A stretch of DNA of 64,000 nucleotides from an uncultured Porphyromonadaceae bacterium (GCA_947175425.1 CAMWMR010000014.1:1-64000); one strand, 5' to 3'; counted from the first letter of the stretch, positions 54,889-64,000 are shown. Program-made: numbers and translations. The notes: a model not told the origin generated them from the letters alone.

Positions 54889-56815
54889 CGCAGTACTCGA
54901 TTACACGACTCTTCGCCCTACCGACTGGCTTCCGACATCCGTCAAGGAAATGAAAGCGCTCGGGTGGGATTATGTAGATGTTGTGCTCTTCTCCGGGGAT
55001 GCCTATGTGGATCATCCCGCATTCGGCGCCGCTGTCATCGGACGAACTCTCCAAAAGGCCGGATATAGAGTTGCCATAGTGCCGCAGCCCAACTGGCAGG
55101 ACGATTTGCGCGATTTCCGCAAATTCGGCGCTCCAAGGCTATTCTTCGGCGTAAGCCCCGGCGCAATGGATTCAATGGTAAACCATTATACGGCCAACCG
55201 TCGCCGCCGTTCCGATGATGCCTATACTCCCGGCGGTCGTCACGGCGCAAGGCCCGACTATCCCACTATTGTATATTCCCGTATTCTCCGCGACTTGTTC
55301 CCTGAAGTGCCGATAATAGGTGGCGGAATCGAAGCTTCGTTGCGTCGTGTATCGCATTACGACTATTGGGAAGACCGTCTTCGCCCTTCCATTCTCACCG
55401 ATTCAAAGCTGGATATGATTATCTACGGAATGGGCGAGAAGTGCGTTCTTGAACTCGCCGCCCGACTTTACGCAGGGGAGAAAATAGCCGATATTCAAGA
55501 CCTCAGGCAGACGGTTGTTCTGCGTCCGGTAAACGAAATTCCCGAGCCCGATGCGCAAAACATAATCCTTTCATCCTACGAGGATTGTCTTCGCGACAAA
55601 AAATTGCAGTCGTTCAATTTCAAGCATGTCGAGCAGCAAAGCAACCGCATGGACGGCGGCGCCACCCTGTGGCAGCCCACAGGCAACTGTGTTGTGAAGG
55701 TAAACCCTATGTTCCCGGCCATGTCGCAAGGTGAAATAGATGCCTCCTTCGACCTGCCGTACACACGTCTTCCGCACCCGCGTTACAAAGGAAAGGCAAT
55801 CCCGGCCTACGAAATGATTCGCCATTCCATAAACATGCACCGCGGATGCTTTGGCGGTTGCGCATTCTGCACAATATCAGCTCATCAGGGAAAATTCATC
55901 GCCTCACGTTCCCGCGACTCTATCCTTCGCGAAGCAAGGCAGGTAATTGCCATGCCCGATTTCAAAGGATATATAAGCGACCTCGGAGGTCCGTCGGCAA
56001 ATATGTATGCAATGGGTGGAAAGGACAAATCGAAGTGCGCAAAATGCCTCCGCCCCTCATGTCTTCATCCTTCACCGTGCCCGAATCTTAACACCGATCA
56101 CGGACCGCTCCTCGAAATTTATCGTGCCGTGGATGCATTGCCGGGTGTTAAAAAATCGTTTGTGGGAAGCGGTGTCCGCTACGACCTCTCCATGCACCGT
56201 ACCGGGAATGCCCGCATCGACGCTGTAAATGAACAATATAATGCCGAGCTTATAGCACGCCATGTATCGGGACGTCTCAAAGTAGCACCCGAACACACTT
56301 CCGAGGCAGTGCTATCCGTAATGCGCAAGCCCTCATTTGAGCTTTTTGGAAAATTCAAAAAGGTTTTCGACCGCGAGAACGAACGCAACGGACTTCGCCA
56401 GCAGCTAATCCCGTATTTTATATCGTCACATCCCGGATGCCGACTCGAGGACATGGCTGCACTTGCCGCCGAAACCAAAGACCTCAACTTTCATCTTGAA
56501 CAGGTGCAGGACTTTACGCCAACGCCAATGACAGTGGCTACCGAAATATATTATTCAGGAGTCCACCCGTATACCGGCGCCGAAGTATACACCGCAAGCA
56601 CACCCGAGCAGAAACTCGATCAGCGGATGTTCTTCTTTTGGTACGACCCCGAGTATTGCACCGCTATAACCCGAGCCCTGCACCGCATAGGACATCCCGA
56701 ACTTATTTCCAGACTGTTTGGCGACAGGCCTCCTCATCACCGACAGGCCAATATCACAAAAAGAGAAAAAACAAAATCAACAGGAGCACGAAAGCCTCGC
56801 CCAAAACGTCGTTGA
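54878..56815 (+). CDS. YgiQ family radical SAM protein
   Basis: The 645-residue protein has the YgiQ N-terminal region with WDYVDVVLFSGDAYVDHPAFG and IIGGGIEASLRRVSHYDYW. A radical SAM core with HRGCFGGCAFCTI (C-x3-C-x2-C, about 323-330) follows, with a Cys-rich stretch KCAKCLRPSC that may hold a second cluster. The C-terminus is basic (KRR). YgiQ reactions are uncharacterised. It overlaps uvrB by 11 bases and is probably translated with it. Confidence 0.94.
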   Translation: MENNAVLDYTTLRPTDWLPTSVKEMKALGWDYVDVVLFSGDAYVDHPAFGAAVIGRTLQKAGYRVAIVPQPNWQDDLRDFRKFGAPRLFFGVSPGAMDSMVNHYTANRRRRSDDAYTPGGRHGARPDYPTIVYSRILRDLFPEVPIIGGGIEASLRRVSHYDYWEDRLRPSILTDSKLDMIIYGMGEKCVLELAARLYAGEKIADIQDLRQTVVLRPVNEIPEPDAQNIILSSYEDCLRDKKLQSFNFKHVEQQSNRMDGGATLWQPTGNCVVKVNPMFPAMSQGEIDASFDLPYTRLPHPRYKGKAIPAYEMIRHSINMHRGCFGGCAFCTISAHQGKFIASRSRDSILREARQVIAMPDFKGYISDLGGPSANMYAMGGKDKSKCAKCLRPSCLHPSPCPNLNTDHGPLLEIYRAVDALPGVKKSFVGSGVRYDLSMHRTGNARIDAVNEQYNAELIARHVSGRLKVAPEHTSEAVLSVMRKPSFELFGKFKKVFDRENERNGLRQQLIPYFISSHPGCRLEDMAALAAETKDLNFHLEQVQDFTPTPMTVATEIYYSGVHPYTGAEVYTASTPEQKLDQRMFFFWYDPEYCTAITRALHRIGHPELISRLFGDRPPHHRQANITKREKTKSTGARKPRPKRR

Positions 56816-56830
56816 CGCTCCCGCCTTTCG

Positions 56831-56927
56831 CATAATTACGCAAGGGAACATTTGAGCGTAATGAATTGTTATAAGAGCATAAAAGCAATTAACAAAACAT
56901 TAACGTTTCAAACTTTGCGTAATTATG
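56831..56927 (+). repeat. Inverted repeat enclosing a 5' leader and start codon
   Basis: CATAATTACGCAA (56831-56843) is the exact reverse complement of TTGCGTAATTATG (56915-56927), which contains the ATG of the next gene. In RNA the two could pair and hide the start. The stretch between holds no gene. Confidence 0.4.
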
Positions 56928-57473
56928 AAAACTCTCAACTCTTATCTCGGACAGACGCGCCTGTGGTGGCTTGTCCTGATTGTTGGCATTCTATTGGTAA
57001 TCGGGGGCTTCGCTTACTGGTTCTGGCCACAGGCCGGATACGCCGTTGCTTCGCAGATATTCGGCTGGCTCCTTGTGCTCGCCGGCATTGTTCAGTTGTG
57101 TGTGGCTGCAGGGCCTAATCATGCAAAGGCATGGGGCTGGTGGATAGCCGGAGGCATTATCGACCTTTTCATCGGTTTCATGCTTGTTCGCAGTGTAATA
57201 CTTTCCGAACTCGTTTTCCCCTATTTTCTCGCTTTGATATTCATCTTCTGGGGCTTGGAATCCTTTGTAGGCGCCGGTGTCGGACGACGAGGCAAATACT
57301 GGTGGCTCGGACTTATTAACGGTATACTGCTGTGTCTCATCGGATTCTTCTTCTTCGAAGCCGGATATGTGAGCGATATGCTCATGGTATCGTTCCTCTC
57401 CGCCATTGCATTCATTTACTGGGGTTTCACAATTGCCATTGCCGCCTTGGAAATGAAACCCGAGCAGAAATAA
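56925..57473 (+). CDS. HdeD-like (DUF308) membrane protein
   Basis: The 182-residue protein has six hydrophobic segments in pairs, with repeated W-x-W and Gly patterns typical of HdeD/DUF308 proteins: LWWLVLIVGILLVIGGFAYW, then GWLLVLAGIVQL, GWWIAGGIIDLFIGFML and ILLCLIGFFFFEAG. In enterobacteria HdeD is linked to acid stress; here the role is unknown. The start codon lies in an inverted repeat with the leader (56831-56927), so translation may be regulated. A weak hairpin follows at 57505-57533. Confidence 0.85.
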   Translation: MKTLNSYLGQTRLWWLVLIVGILLVIGGFAYWFWPQAGYAVASQIFGWLLVLAGIVQLCVAAGPNHAKAWGWWIAGGIIDLFIGFMLVRSVILSELVFPYFLALIFIFWGLESFVGAGVGRRGKYWWLGLINGILLCLIGFFFFEAGYVSDMLMVSFLSAIAFIYWGFTIAIAALEMKPEQK

Positions 57474-57504
57474 CCCTCGGTGGTTGCATCCTGACCTGTG
57501 ATTT

Positions 57505-57533
57505 CCTCTGCGGGTACAGCCTACTCGCAGAGG
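57505..57533 (+). terminator. Weak terminator after HdeD-like gene
   Basis: CCTCTGCG and CGCAGAGG form an 8-bp stem with inner TA pairs; the T-run is poor. Confidence 0.4.
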
Positions 57534-57581
57534 ATTATTCTAAAAATATTTAACAGGGTCGTTATTCATGTCGTAATTCGG

Positions 57582-57599
57582 TAATTTTGTGTATATTTG
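57582..57599 (+). promoter_or_regulatory. Two adjacent -7 boxes before the W/Y-rich protein gene
   Basis: TAATTTTG (57582-57589) and TATATTTG (57592-57599) lie in tandem 10 bases apart, giving a leader of about 70 bases. No TTG partner is clear for either. Confidence 0.5.
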
Positions 57600-57675
57600 C
57601 CAAATAGATTCTAAACCATTCCGCATGGACGGAGTCTAACTGTAAAATGATTGTTCCACATTTAAGGCAACTCCG

Positions 57676-58845
57676 ATGAAAATACTTCGAATATTCAGCC
57701 TCGTCAGCATAGCCGCCGCTTGTGCGGCCCTCCCTATGAGCGCCTTTGCCTCGGGTTACGACGATGACGACCTCTATTACTCTCCGTCGAAGGAAGCGAA
57801 AAAGAAACAGCAGGAACAGGCAAAAATTGCAGAGCAGGCTAAAGCCGCCGCAGTAGCACAATCGTACTCTTACGACTATTACAACGCCGAAGTTCCCGCT
57901 GCTACACGTCCGCTCAATGTTGATGTGGATGCCTATAACCGACGCGGCGAAACCGTTGCGCCTCAGGATTCCGCCGATACCGATTTTGCTTACACCCGGC
58001 GTATCGAGAAATTCCATAATCCCGATATTGTGGCCGAATCGGGCGACGAAGAACTTATGCAATATTATTATTCCACTCCCTCCGAGCAGGATATTAATAT
58101 ATACGTAATTAACAATATCGACCCTTACATCTACGGCTACAATGCCTGGAACTGGGCATATCCGTCATACTGGTCATGGTCGTACCCCTACTACCGTTGG
58201 TCCTTCGCTTACTCGCCTTGGTCCTTCGGCTGGTACGATCCCTGGTTCGACCCCTGGTGCGGTCCCTCATGGGGCTGGAGCTGGGGCTGGACAGGCGGAC
58301 ATTTCCGCCCGCATCCTCCTGTTGGCGGCTGGCATCCAGCACCTCCGCGTCCCGGCAATTCATGGGCTTCTCATTCTCCCGGTGCTTCAACTCCGCATCG
58401 TCCCGCTGTGGGAGGCGTTTCGTCAACACGCGGTCCCTCCTCGTCGTGGGGTAACAATACGGGTTCTTACCGTCCCGGCAATAACGGTCGTCCCGGCAAC
58501 AGCGGTCGCCCCACTTATGCAACTCCCGGAACAACTGGCACAAACAATGCCTATAACCGTCCCGGCAACAGCGGAAGCTCTGCAGCTTCCTCGGGCACTA
58601 CTACCGCACGCCCCTCTACCAACAGCAGCCGTGGCAGCGGCTCTCACAGCTCCGGTACATCAACGGTAAACAACAACCGAAACAACAACAGCAACAACTC
58701 ATCGTCAAGCTATCGCAACAACTCTTCCTCGTCGGTTCGTTCGAGTGGAAGCTCTTTCGGAGGCAGCAACAGCAGCCGTGGTTCCGGAATGGGTTCAACC
58801 CGTGGCGGAGGTGGAGCGGGAAGTTCGGGACGGGGACGCCGCTAA
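57676..58845 (+). CDS. Secreted low-complexity protein, Trp/Tyr-rich then Gly/Ser/Asn-rich
   Basis: The 389-residue protein starts with a Sec signal (about 1-26, SAFA). A Lys/Gln/Ala-rich helical stretch (about 38-60) is followed by an acidic segment, then a striking Trp/Tyr/Pro-rich block (about 155-215, repeats of W-S-W and W-G-W). The last half (about 215-389) is Gly/Ser/Asn/Thr-rich and ends in Gly/Arg repeats. No enzyme motif is visible. It is likely an extracytoplasmic structural or matrix-like protein. An outer-membrane barrel gene follows 51 bases downstream and may be linked. Start chosen for the signal peptide. Confidence 0.75.
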   Translation: MKILRIFSLVSIAAACAALPMSAFASGYDDDDLYYSPSKEAKKKQQEQAKIAEQAKAAAVAQSYSYDYYNAEVPAATRPLNVDVDAYNRRGETVAPQDSADTDFAYTRRIEKFHNPDIVAESGDEELMQYYYSTPSEQDINIYVINNIDPYIYGYNAWNWAYPSYWSWSYPYYRWSFAYSPWSFGWYDPWFDPWCGPSWGWSWGWTGGHFRPHPPVGGWHPAPPRPGNSWASHSPGASTPHRPAVGGVSSTRGPSSSWGNNTGSYRPGNNGRPGNSGRPTYATPGTTGTNNAYNRPGNSGSSAASSGTTTARPSTNSSRGSGSHSSGTSTVNNNRNNNSNNSSSSYRNNSSSSVRSSGSSFGGSNSSRGSGMGSTRGGGGAGSSGRGRR

Positions 58846-58896
58846 TTTTCCCTTCTTCGTTTTCAACTCGTTTATTTACAGAAATTTCTTCGAATC

Positions 58897-60507
58897 ATGA
58901 ATATCCGCAGCATACTCACACTGTCTCTCATTGGCCTCGGCGCTTCCGGCGCCCTCGCTCAATCGGCTGTCGATGCTTATAACATAACTCCAACCCAATT
59001 GCGCGGAACTGCACGTTTCGTCGCAATGGGTGGAGCTTTCACCTCCCTCGGCAGCGATATATCTTGTATGACACAGAACCCGGCGGGTCTCGGACTGTAT
59101 CGCAAAAGCGACCTCGGACTTACGTTCGATATCAGCATGCGTAACTATGGCTCGGAAACTTCGTCAGGCAAATATTCCGATAACGAAACCCGGGCAAAGT
59201 TCGATAACATCGGATATGTAGGCGTTATAAACCTCAACGGCGCACTGAGCGCTATACAATGGGGCGTCGGATATAACCGCCTCGCTGTCACCGACAGGCT
59301 TGTAAACGGCTACAATTATCCCACATCCGGTTCTCTGACAAATTACATTGCAGGTTATACCAACGGTACAAATGCTGCCGATATTCTCGATGAACAGGGA
59401 TACGACCCCTTCTTCAGCTCTAACAACGATTGGCTATCTATCCTGGCATATAACTCCTACATGATTAATACCAACGGCGATGAGCAAACTTACTCGGGCC
59501 TTTATGGTAACGGAACAGTCGGCGATGCCCTCTACAACATCCGCGAAAGAGGATATACCGATGAGTACGACATCAACATTGCCGGTAACGTCAAAGATAT
59601 CGTATACTGGGGTTTCGGAATCGGTATTATGGACGTTAACTACACCCGCGAGGCATATTACAGCGAAAGCATGGAAAAAGCTCTTGTATACGATACACGA
59701 TATGATATGCTTACCTCCGGAAACGCAGGTTTCGACCTCAACAACGTAAGCACAATCAACGGTACGGGAGCAAACCTCAAATTCGGTCTCATTATTCGCC
59801 CCGTCGACGACTTCCGTGTAGGCTTTGCAATTCACACACCCACATGGCTGCACCTCAGCCACTCCGGTGCAGCTACTGTCGATTACAATTACACTCCCGA
59901 CGGCGTCAGCGGTAGCCGTCCTCTTAACTCCGGTTCATTCTCTTCGCCGGTCTACGACTATACCTCGCGCCTCAACACTCCCTGGCGTTTCATGGTTGGT
60001 GCTTCCTACACCATTGGCGGACGTGCAATTATCAGCGCCGATTACGAGCGTGTTGCATATGCCGACATGAAAATGAAAAAAGAAAACGATTCATGGGGCA
60101 GGGGATACGTGGAAAATACCTATGCCAACGAGGATATTAAAAACTACTATAAAGCCGCCAACATTTTCCGAATCGGTGCCGAAGTACGCCTCAGCAACAA
60201 TTTCAGCGCAAGGGCAGGTTACAACCGGCAGGGCTCCAATGTTACCTCACAGGCTTACAACAACAAAACCGAAATATTCACATCAGGCATGGATCCGAGC
60301 TATTCGTTCGATAACACTACTCAAAACATTTGCCTCGGACTCGGTTTTCACGTAAGCGGCTGGTATCTCGACCTCACTTATCAGCACACTCGCCGAACAG
60401 GAACTTTCTCGGCATACACACCTTCGGCCGCGAACAGCTACGCACCCACGGCTTCATTGACCGACAAGTACAACAACATTGTTGTAACAACCGGCTTCCG
60501 CTTCTAA
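58897..60507 (+). CDS. OmpP1/FadL-type outer-membrane protein
   Basis: The 536-residue protein has a Sec signal (about 1-21, LAQS). It then has the FadL/OmpP1 opening TARFVAMGGAFTSLGSDIS and TQNPAGLGLYRKSDLG, and a barrel of long strands that ends in VVTTGFRF with terminal Phe. Family members move hydrophobic compounds across the outer membrane; close relatives in Bacteroidota are often called hemin receptors without proof. It follows the low-complexity secreted protein and ends before a hairpin terminator. Confidence 0.88.
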   Translation: MNIRSILTLSLIGLGASGALAQSAVDAYNITPTQLRGTARFVAMGGAFTSLGSDISCMTQNPAGLGLYRKSDLGLTFDISMRNYGSETSSGKYSDNETRAKFDNIGYVGVINLNGALSAIQWGVGYNRLAVTDRLVNGYNYPTSGSLTNYIAGYTNGTNAADILDEQGYDPFFSSNNDWLSILAYNSYMINTNGDEQTYSGLYGNGTVGDALYNIRERGYTDEYDINIAGNVKDIVYWGFGIGIMDVNYTREAYYSESMEKALVYDTRYDMLTSGNAGFDLNNVSTINGTGANLKFGLIIRPVDDFRVGFAIHTPTWLHLSHSGAATVDYNYTPDGVSGSRPLNSGSFSSPVYDYTSRLNTPWRFMVGASYTIGGRAIISADYERVAYADMKMKKENDSWGRGYVENTYANEDIKNYYKAANIFRIGAEVRLSNNFSARAGYNRQGSNVTSQAYNNKTEIFTSGMDPSYSFDNTTQNICLGLGFHVSGWYLDLTYQHTRRTGTFSAYTPSAANSYAPTASLTDKYNNIVVTTGFRF

Positions 60508-60534
60508 ACATTTTATCCAAAACATACACCACCG

Positions 60535-60568
60535 CAAGGCCGATCCTTTCAATGAGGTATCGGCCTTG
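60535..60568 (+). terminator. Terminator after OmpP1-type gene
   Basis: A 10-bp perfect stem (60535-60544 with 60559-60568) extends inward by CCT/AGG past one bulged T. The T-run is short (TTG). Confidence 0.6.
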
Positions 60569-60600
60569 TTGCATGACACACGGCAAGTCGGGCACGATTT

Positions 60601-60629
60601 TTGTTTGTAGATTTTTTTGTTTACCTTTG
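60601..60629 (+). promoter_or_regulatory. Promoter of the M3 peptidase operon
   Basis: TTG (60601-60603) and TACCTTTG (60622-60629) have an 18-base spacer, one short of the usual range. The transcript would start near 60636, ruling out the ATG at 60617 as the start. Confidence 0.6.
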
Positions 60630-60661
60630 CATTAGTACAAATCCAATTTCAAATGTTTCTA

Positions 60662-62803
60662 ATGAAAGTTAAGCTGCAACGAACACTATCGTTAATTCTT
60701 TTAACACTCTCTTCTTTATTAAGCATGCAAGCTCAAAACCCGCTTTACAAACCCTTTGACTCTACCGTCCACGGAACCGCTCCATTCTCGGCAATAGACG
60801 ATACAATGTGGATGCCCGCAATCGACCGTGGCATTGAACTCGCTCGTCAGGAAGTGGACGCTATTACACGTCAGCGCACCCGTCCCGATTTCGAAAACAC
60901 AATTGTGGCGCTTGACCGCACCGGACAGGATCTCAACCGCGTACTCAATATTTTTTATCCCTTGCTTTCGGCCAACAGCACCGATGCAATGATGCAGGTG
61001 GCCATGGAATCGTCGCAAAAACTCAGCGATTACTCAACTTCAATAATTCTTAACGAGGAGTTGTGGAACCGTGTGAAACAGGTATACGATTCCCGCGAAC
61101 TCTTCAACCTCGATGCCGAGGACATGACTCTGCTGCAAAAGACCTACGATTCCTTTGCACTTTCCGGTGCCAAGCTTCAGGGTGAGGATCGCGAGAAGTA
61201 TCGTGCCCTCACAGCCGAACTGTCGGCACGCACCACCGAGTTCGGACAGAATGTGCTCAAGGAAATGAACGAGTACGAAATCTATCTCGGTAAAGACGAC
61301 CTCGACGGACTCCCCGAAAGCTCTGTTGCAGCCGCTGCCGAAGCCGCCGCACAAAAGGGACGCGAAGGCGAGTATCTTTTCACTCTGCAATACCCCGACT
61401 ACGGACCGTTCATGAAATATTCCTCGCGCCGCGATTTGCGTGAAAAAATGTACCGCCTCTATAACGGCCGTAACATGCAGGGACAATATTCCAACCTGGA
61501 AAACATTAAGGAAATTGCCCGCCTGCGAATGGAAATCGCCCGTCTGTTAGGAAGTGATACTTATTCCCGCCATGCCCTGCAGCGTACAATGGCCGAGAAT
61601 CCCGAAGCCGTTTACGCGCTTCTCGACAAGCTCCGCGACGCATATCGTCCCGCCGCCGAAAAAGAAATGAAAGAACTGGCCGATTTTGCCTGTCAGCTGG
61701 AAGGAAAACCCGTCGACCTCAAACCTTGGGATTTCTCCTACTACTCCAACAAGCTCAATGCTGCCAAGTATTCTTTCGACGAAGAAGCACTCCGCCCCTA
61801 TTTCTCCCTTGATAATGTGATTGAAGGCGTATTCGGCCTTGCAACAAAACTCTACGGATTGCAGTTCAAGGTAAATCCCGACATCGAGGTATATCATCCC
61901 GATGTGAAAGCTTACGATGTAAACGATGCCGACGGTCGATACATCGGTGTTCTCTACACCGACTTCTTCCCCCGCGCTTCTAAACGCCCCGGCGCCTGGA
62001 TGACAGGTTTCAAGGATCAATATGTGGACGAAAACGGTCAAAACTCCCGTCCGCATGTTTCCATTGTAATGAATTTCACCAAACCCACAGCCGACAAACC
62101 TTCGTTGCTCACACCCTCCGAAGTGGAAACTTTCCTTCACGAATTCGGACACTCGCTCCACGGTCTGCTTGCCGATTCAAAATATGCTTCGCTCTCGGGA
62201 ACGGCCGTTTATCGTGACTTTGTGGAACTCCCCTCGCAGTTCAACGAAAACTATCTGACCGAAAAAGAATTCCTCGACGGTTTCGCACGCCACTATCAGA
62301 CCGGTGAGACAATTCCCGCCGAACTTGTCGAAAGCCTTGTGCGCTCGTCGCAGTTCCAGGCCGCTTATTCGTGCATGCGCCAGCTGGGATTCGGTTATCT
62401 CGACATGGCATGGCACTCAATAACCGAACCCGTCGGTGATGCCGTGGCTTTCGAAAACAAAGCAGTGGAATCCGTGAAACTTATGGACGAAATTGAAAAC
62501 ACAATGATTTCGCCCCAGTTCAGCCACATCTTCTCCGGAGGTTACGCTTCGGGCTACTACAGCTACAAATGGGCCGAAGTTTTGGATGCCGATGCCTTCG
62601 CATTCTTCAAGGAAAAAGGCATTTTCAACAAAGAGGCAGCCGACAGCTTCCGCAATAACATTCTTTCCAAAGGTGGTACCGAGCATCCCGCCGAACTCTA
62701 TCGTCGTTTCCGTGGACAGGACCCCACAATCGACGCTCTGTTGGAACGCGATGGTATTAAAAAACATGAAACTCCCAAAGTAGCTCCCATTCAAAAAGAC
62801 TGA
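60662..62803 (+). CDS. M3 family peptidyl-dipeptidase (Dcp-like)
   Basis: Starting at 60662 the protein has 713 residues and a Sec signal (about 1-22, MQAQ). ATGs at 60617 and 60653 are in frame, but the first lies inside the promoter. The M3 zinc metallopeptidase core shows HEFGH (493-497) followed by an Asp/Glu helix. The helical N-terminal half matches Dcp, which removes dipeptides from peptide C-termini. The signal peptide suggests a periplasmic rather than cytosolic enzyme. A small membrane protein gene overlaps its stop by one base. Confidence 0.93.
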   Translation: MKVKLQRTLSLILLTLSSLLSMQAQNPLYKPFDSTVHGTAPFSAIDDTMWMPAIDRGIELARQEVDAITRQRTRPDFENTIVALDRTGQDLNRVLNIFYPLLSANSTDAMMQVAMESSQKLSDYSTSIILNEELWNRVKQVYDSRELFNLDAEDMTLLQKTYDSFALSGAKLQGEDREKYRALTAELSARTTEFGQNVLKEMNEYEIYLGKDDLDGLPESSVAAAAEAAAQKGREGEYLFTLQYPDYGPFMKYSSRRDLREKMYRLYNGRNMQGQYSNLENIKEIARLRMEIARLLGSDTYSRHALQRTMAENPEAVYALLDKLRDAYRPAAEKEMKELADFACQLEGKPVDLKPWDFSYYSNKLNAAKYSFDEEALRPYFSLDNVIEGVFGLATKLYGLQFKVNPDIEVYHPDVKAYDVNDADGRYIGVLYTDFFPRASKRPGAWMTGFKDQYVDENGQNSRPHVSIVMNFTKPTADKPSLLTPSEVETFLHEFGHSLHGLLADSKYASLSGTAVYRDFVELPSQFNENYLTEKEFLDGFARHYQTGETIPAELVESLVRSSQFQAAYSCMRQLGFGYLDMAWHSITEPVGDAVAFENKAVESVKLMDEIENTMISPQFSHIFSGGYASGYYSYKWAEVLDADAFAFFKEKGIFNKEAADSFRNNILSKGGTEHPAELYRRFRGQDPTIDALLERDGIKKHETPKVAPIQKD

Positions 62804-63312
62804 TGACCGAGCCTGCCGCCCGCATTCTCTCAGCCGATTTCAGGGTACCCGCCTCGGCATATGCCGGGGCTCGTGCCCGTAAAGCTGTGAGCAGGTGGGT
62901 GCTTCCGCTTGTTATATTTTTGCTTGCTACTGTCGTTGCCGGATTTTTCGATTCACGACTGTGGATTCTCGGGTTTATGTTTCTAATGATAGCATATACC
63001 GTAGTCGTTTGGCTCGTATGGCTCAAACTTATGGACCGGCACGGCATGCAATGGGCTTTACGCCCGCAGAAATGGACTGTAGATACATCTGCCGGGTGTA
63101 TCTACATCGATTTCATGCCTTTGGAAACTCCCGAAGATGAGGAGCCCGTGCCCGACAACAGTATTGTACTGTCCCGCAAGAACGTACATTCGTTTTCGCA
63201 AGGCTCGTCTTTCCATTCTATCCGACTTCATAAAAACCCTCTTGATATTCAATTTCTCCTTGTACCTGCGGATGCCTTTCCCGACATCCGCGTTTTTGAA
63301 TTTTTAGAATGA
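62803..63312 (+). CDS. Small membrane protein of unknown function
   Basis: The 169-residue protein has two adjacent transmembrane helices (about 30-48 and 52-73) after a short positive N-terminus. A soluble part of about 95 residues follows with beta strands, YIDFMPLETPEDEEPV and SSFHSIRLHK. This plan of two helices then a small beta domain resembles the YcxB-like proteins, but the likeness is weak. It overlaps the peptidase stop by one base and the next gene by four, so all three share a transcript. Confidence 0.75.
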   Translation: MTEPAARILSADFRVPASAYAGARARKAVSRWVLPLVIFLLATVVAGFFDSRLWILGFMFLMIAYTVVVWLVWLKLMDRHGMQWALRPQKWTVDTSAGCIYIDFMPLETPEDEEPVPDNSIVLSRKNVHSFSQGSSFHSIRLHKNPLDIQFLLVPADAFPDIRVFEFLE

Positions 63313-64000
63313 ACGCGCAACATAAGCATACACTTCAGGAACTTGTCGAACGTTTCGGCAAAAATATTGGTTCGGGCAATTATAAGGAATTGTTCGGTTT
63401 GGCTCGTTCTGTAGCCGATATTTTGCAAGACAGCAGTATTCGGGATGAAGTGGATCGCCGCGAGGCAAACTATTTTTATATGCTACGTTTCTTGGTTGGA
63501 GGAACAGCACCCGTTAATGCAGCCGAAATGGAAAAACTCAACACTTTTTTCCGCTCCCTGCATTGCTTGTTTGCCGCCGCTTTGGAAAAAAACAATGCTG
63601 CAAGTCAGCGGGGTGCGCGATACCGATATGAGGATTTGCGCCCCGAGGAAAATATCGAAAGCCTGTTCAGCGATTTTCTTGCCGAACTTTCACGAGTGAG
63701 AACCGATTTGAGCGCGCTCACCGATTCGGCGGCAAATAAAAAACTGGAGCAGATTGCCGGCGATATATTTCTGCGTCTGTGGGTGATTCCGGTGCTCAAA
63801 AACGATGTGGCCGCTCTTGTCAGAGAAATGCTTTTTGACACCGACATCCCTCAGGTATACCGTTTGTTCTGGCTCAATGCCATTGGGCTTGGCTTGATTG
63901 TTCCGCCCGACGAGGCTCGAATGAAACTGCTTATGGATGTCTGTGCCGCCGACGATGAACGAATGGCAGTATATGCGGCTGCATGGCTGCTCTTGGCTTG
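63309..64000 (+). CDS. Unrecognised protein, cut by the window end
   Basis: An ATG overlapping the previous stop (ATGA) opens a frame that continues without a stop to base 64000, giving at least 230 residues. The start MNAQHKHTLQELVERFGKN and the rest are rich in Leu, Ala, Glu and Arg and look helical throughout, with no signal peptide and no membrane segment. Regularly spaced helix pairs suggest a repeat-type scaffold such as a HEAT- or TPR-like fold, but this is a guess. I recognise no family. The gene is incomplete at its 3' end. Confidence 0.7.
   Translation, partial: MNAQHKHTLQELVERFGKNIGSGNYKELFGLARSVADILQDSSIRDEVDRREANYFYMLRFLVGGTAPVNAAEMEKLNTFFRSLHCLFAAALEKNNAASQRGARYRYEDLRPEENIESLFSDFLAELSRVRTDLSALTDSAANKKLEQIAGDIFLRLWVIPVLKNDVAALVREMLFDTDIPQVYRLFWLNAIGLGLIVPPDEARMKLLMDVCAADDERMAVYAAAWLLLA

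Overview
The window reads as a chromosomal segment of a Bacteroidales gut commensal, most likely a member of the Muribaculaceae; the family is an inference from gene content and style, not something I could check. Supporting signs are SusC/SusD outer-membrane pairs, a hybrid two-component system (HTCS) regulator, many outer-membrane barrels and lipoproteins, almost no Shine-Dalgarno sequences, and repeated Bacteroidetes-type -7 boxes (TAnnTTTG), several with a TTG 19-21 bp upstream.

Layout. 1-580: a tRNA-Gln with its terminator. 583-3783: a lipoprotein plus DUF5723-type barrel pair. 3887-21972: a polysaccharide utilization locus (PUL). Seven genes run leftwards (carboxylesterase, SusC, SusD, a lipoprotein fused to an esterase, a CE1 esterase and two GH3 glycosidases), with a divergent 1330-residue HTCS beside them. 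Three esterase domains and two exo-acting GH3 enzymes with no endo-glycanase point to small esterified beta-glucosides or oligosaccharides. 22137-26942: a Type III restriction-modification locus (mod, res, and a frameshifted small third gene) preceded by a long rod-folding RNA with its own terminator, a 6S-like or attenuator-like element. This is the most obviously accessory part of the window.

27045-36783: housekeeping and stress genes: dnaK, a flavodiiron protein, a ROK kinase, YqgE, tRNA-Leu, a small porin-like barrel, a YczE/YitT-type membrane protein, a MITE-like inverted repeat, ftsH and rsfS. 36904-44062: one leftward operon, ftsY-rimO-isochorismate synthase-SGNH-SGNH-FtsX-type permease, with 1-8 base overlaps or gaps of at most 4 bases. 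44194-47979: rfbD-prfC-OYE-YciI. 47963-52694, leftward: a DUF6056-type membrane protein, secreted alpha-amylase, acyl-ACP thioesterase and a periplasmic binding protein. 52795-57473: uvrB, a YgiQ radical SAM protein and a small HdeD-like membrane protein. 57676-64000: a Trp/Tyr-rich then Gly/Ser/Asn-rich secreted protein, an OmpP1/FadL-type barrel, an M3 peptidase, a small membrane protein and a final gene cut by the window end.

The points most worth a second look are the structured RNA and hairpins in front of the Type III system, the single-base break in its third gene, the SusE/F-like lipoprotein-esterase fusion, and the MITE-like element that begins at a stop codon.
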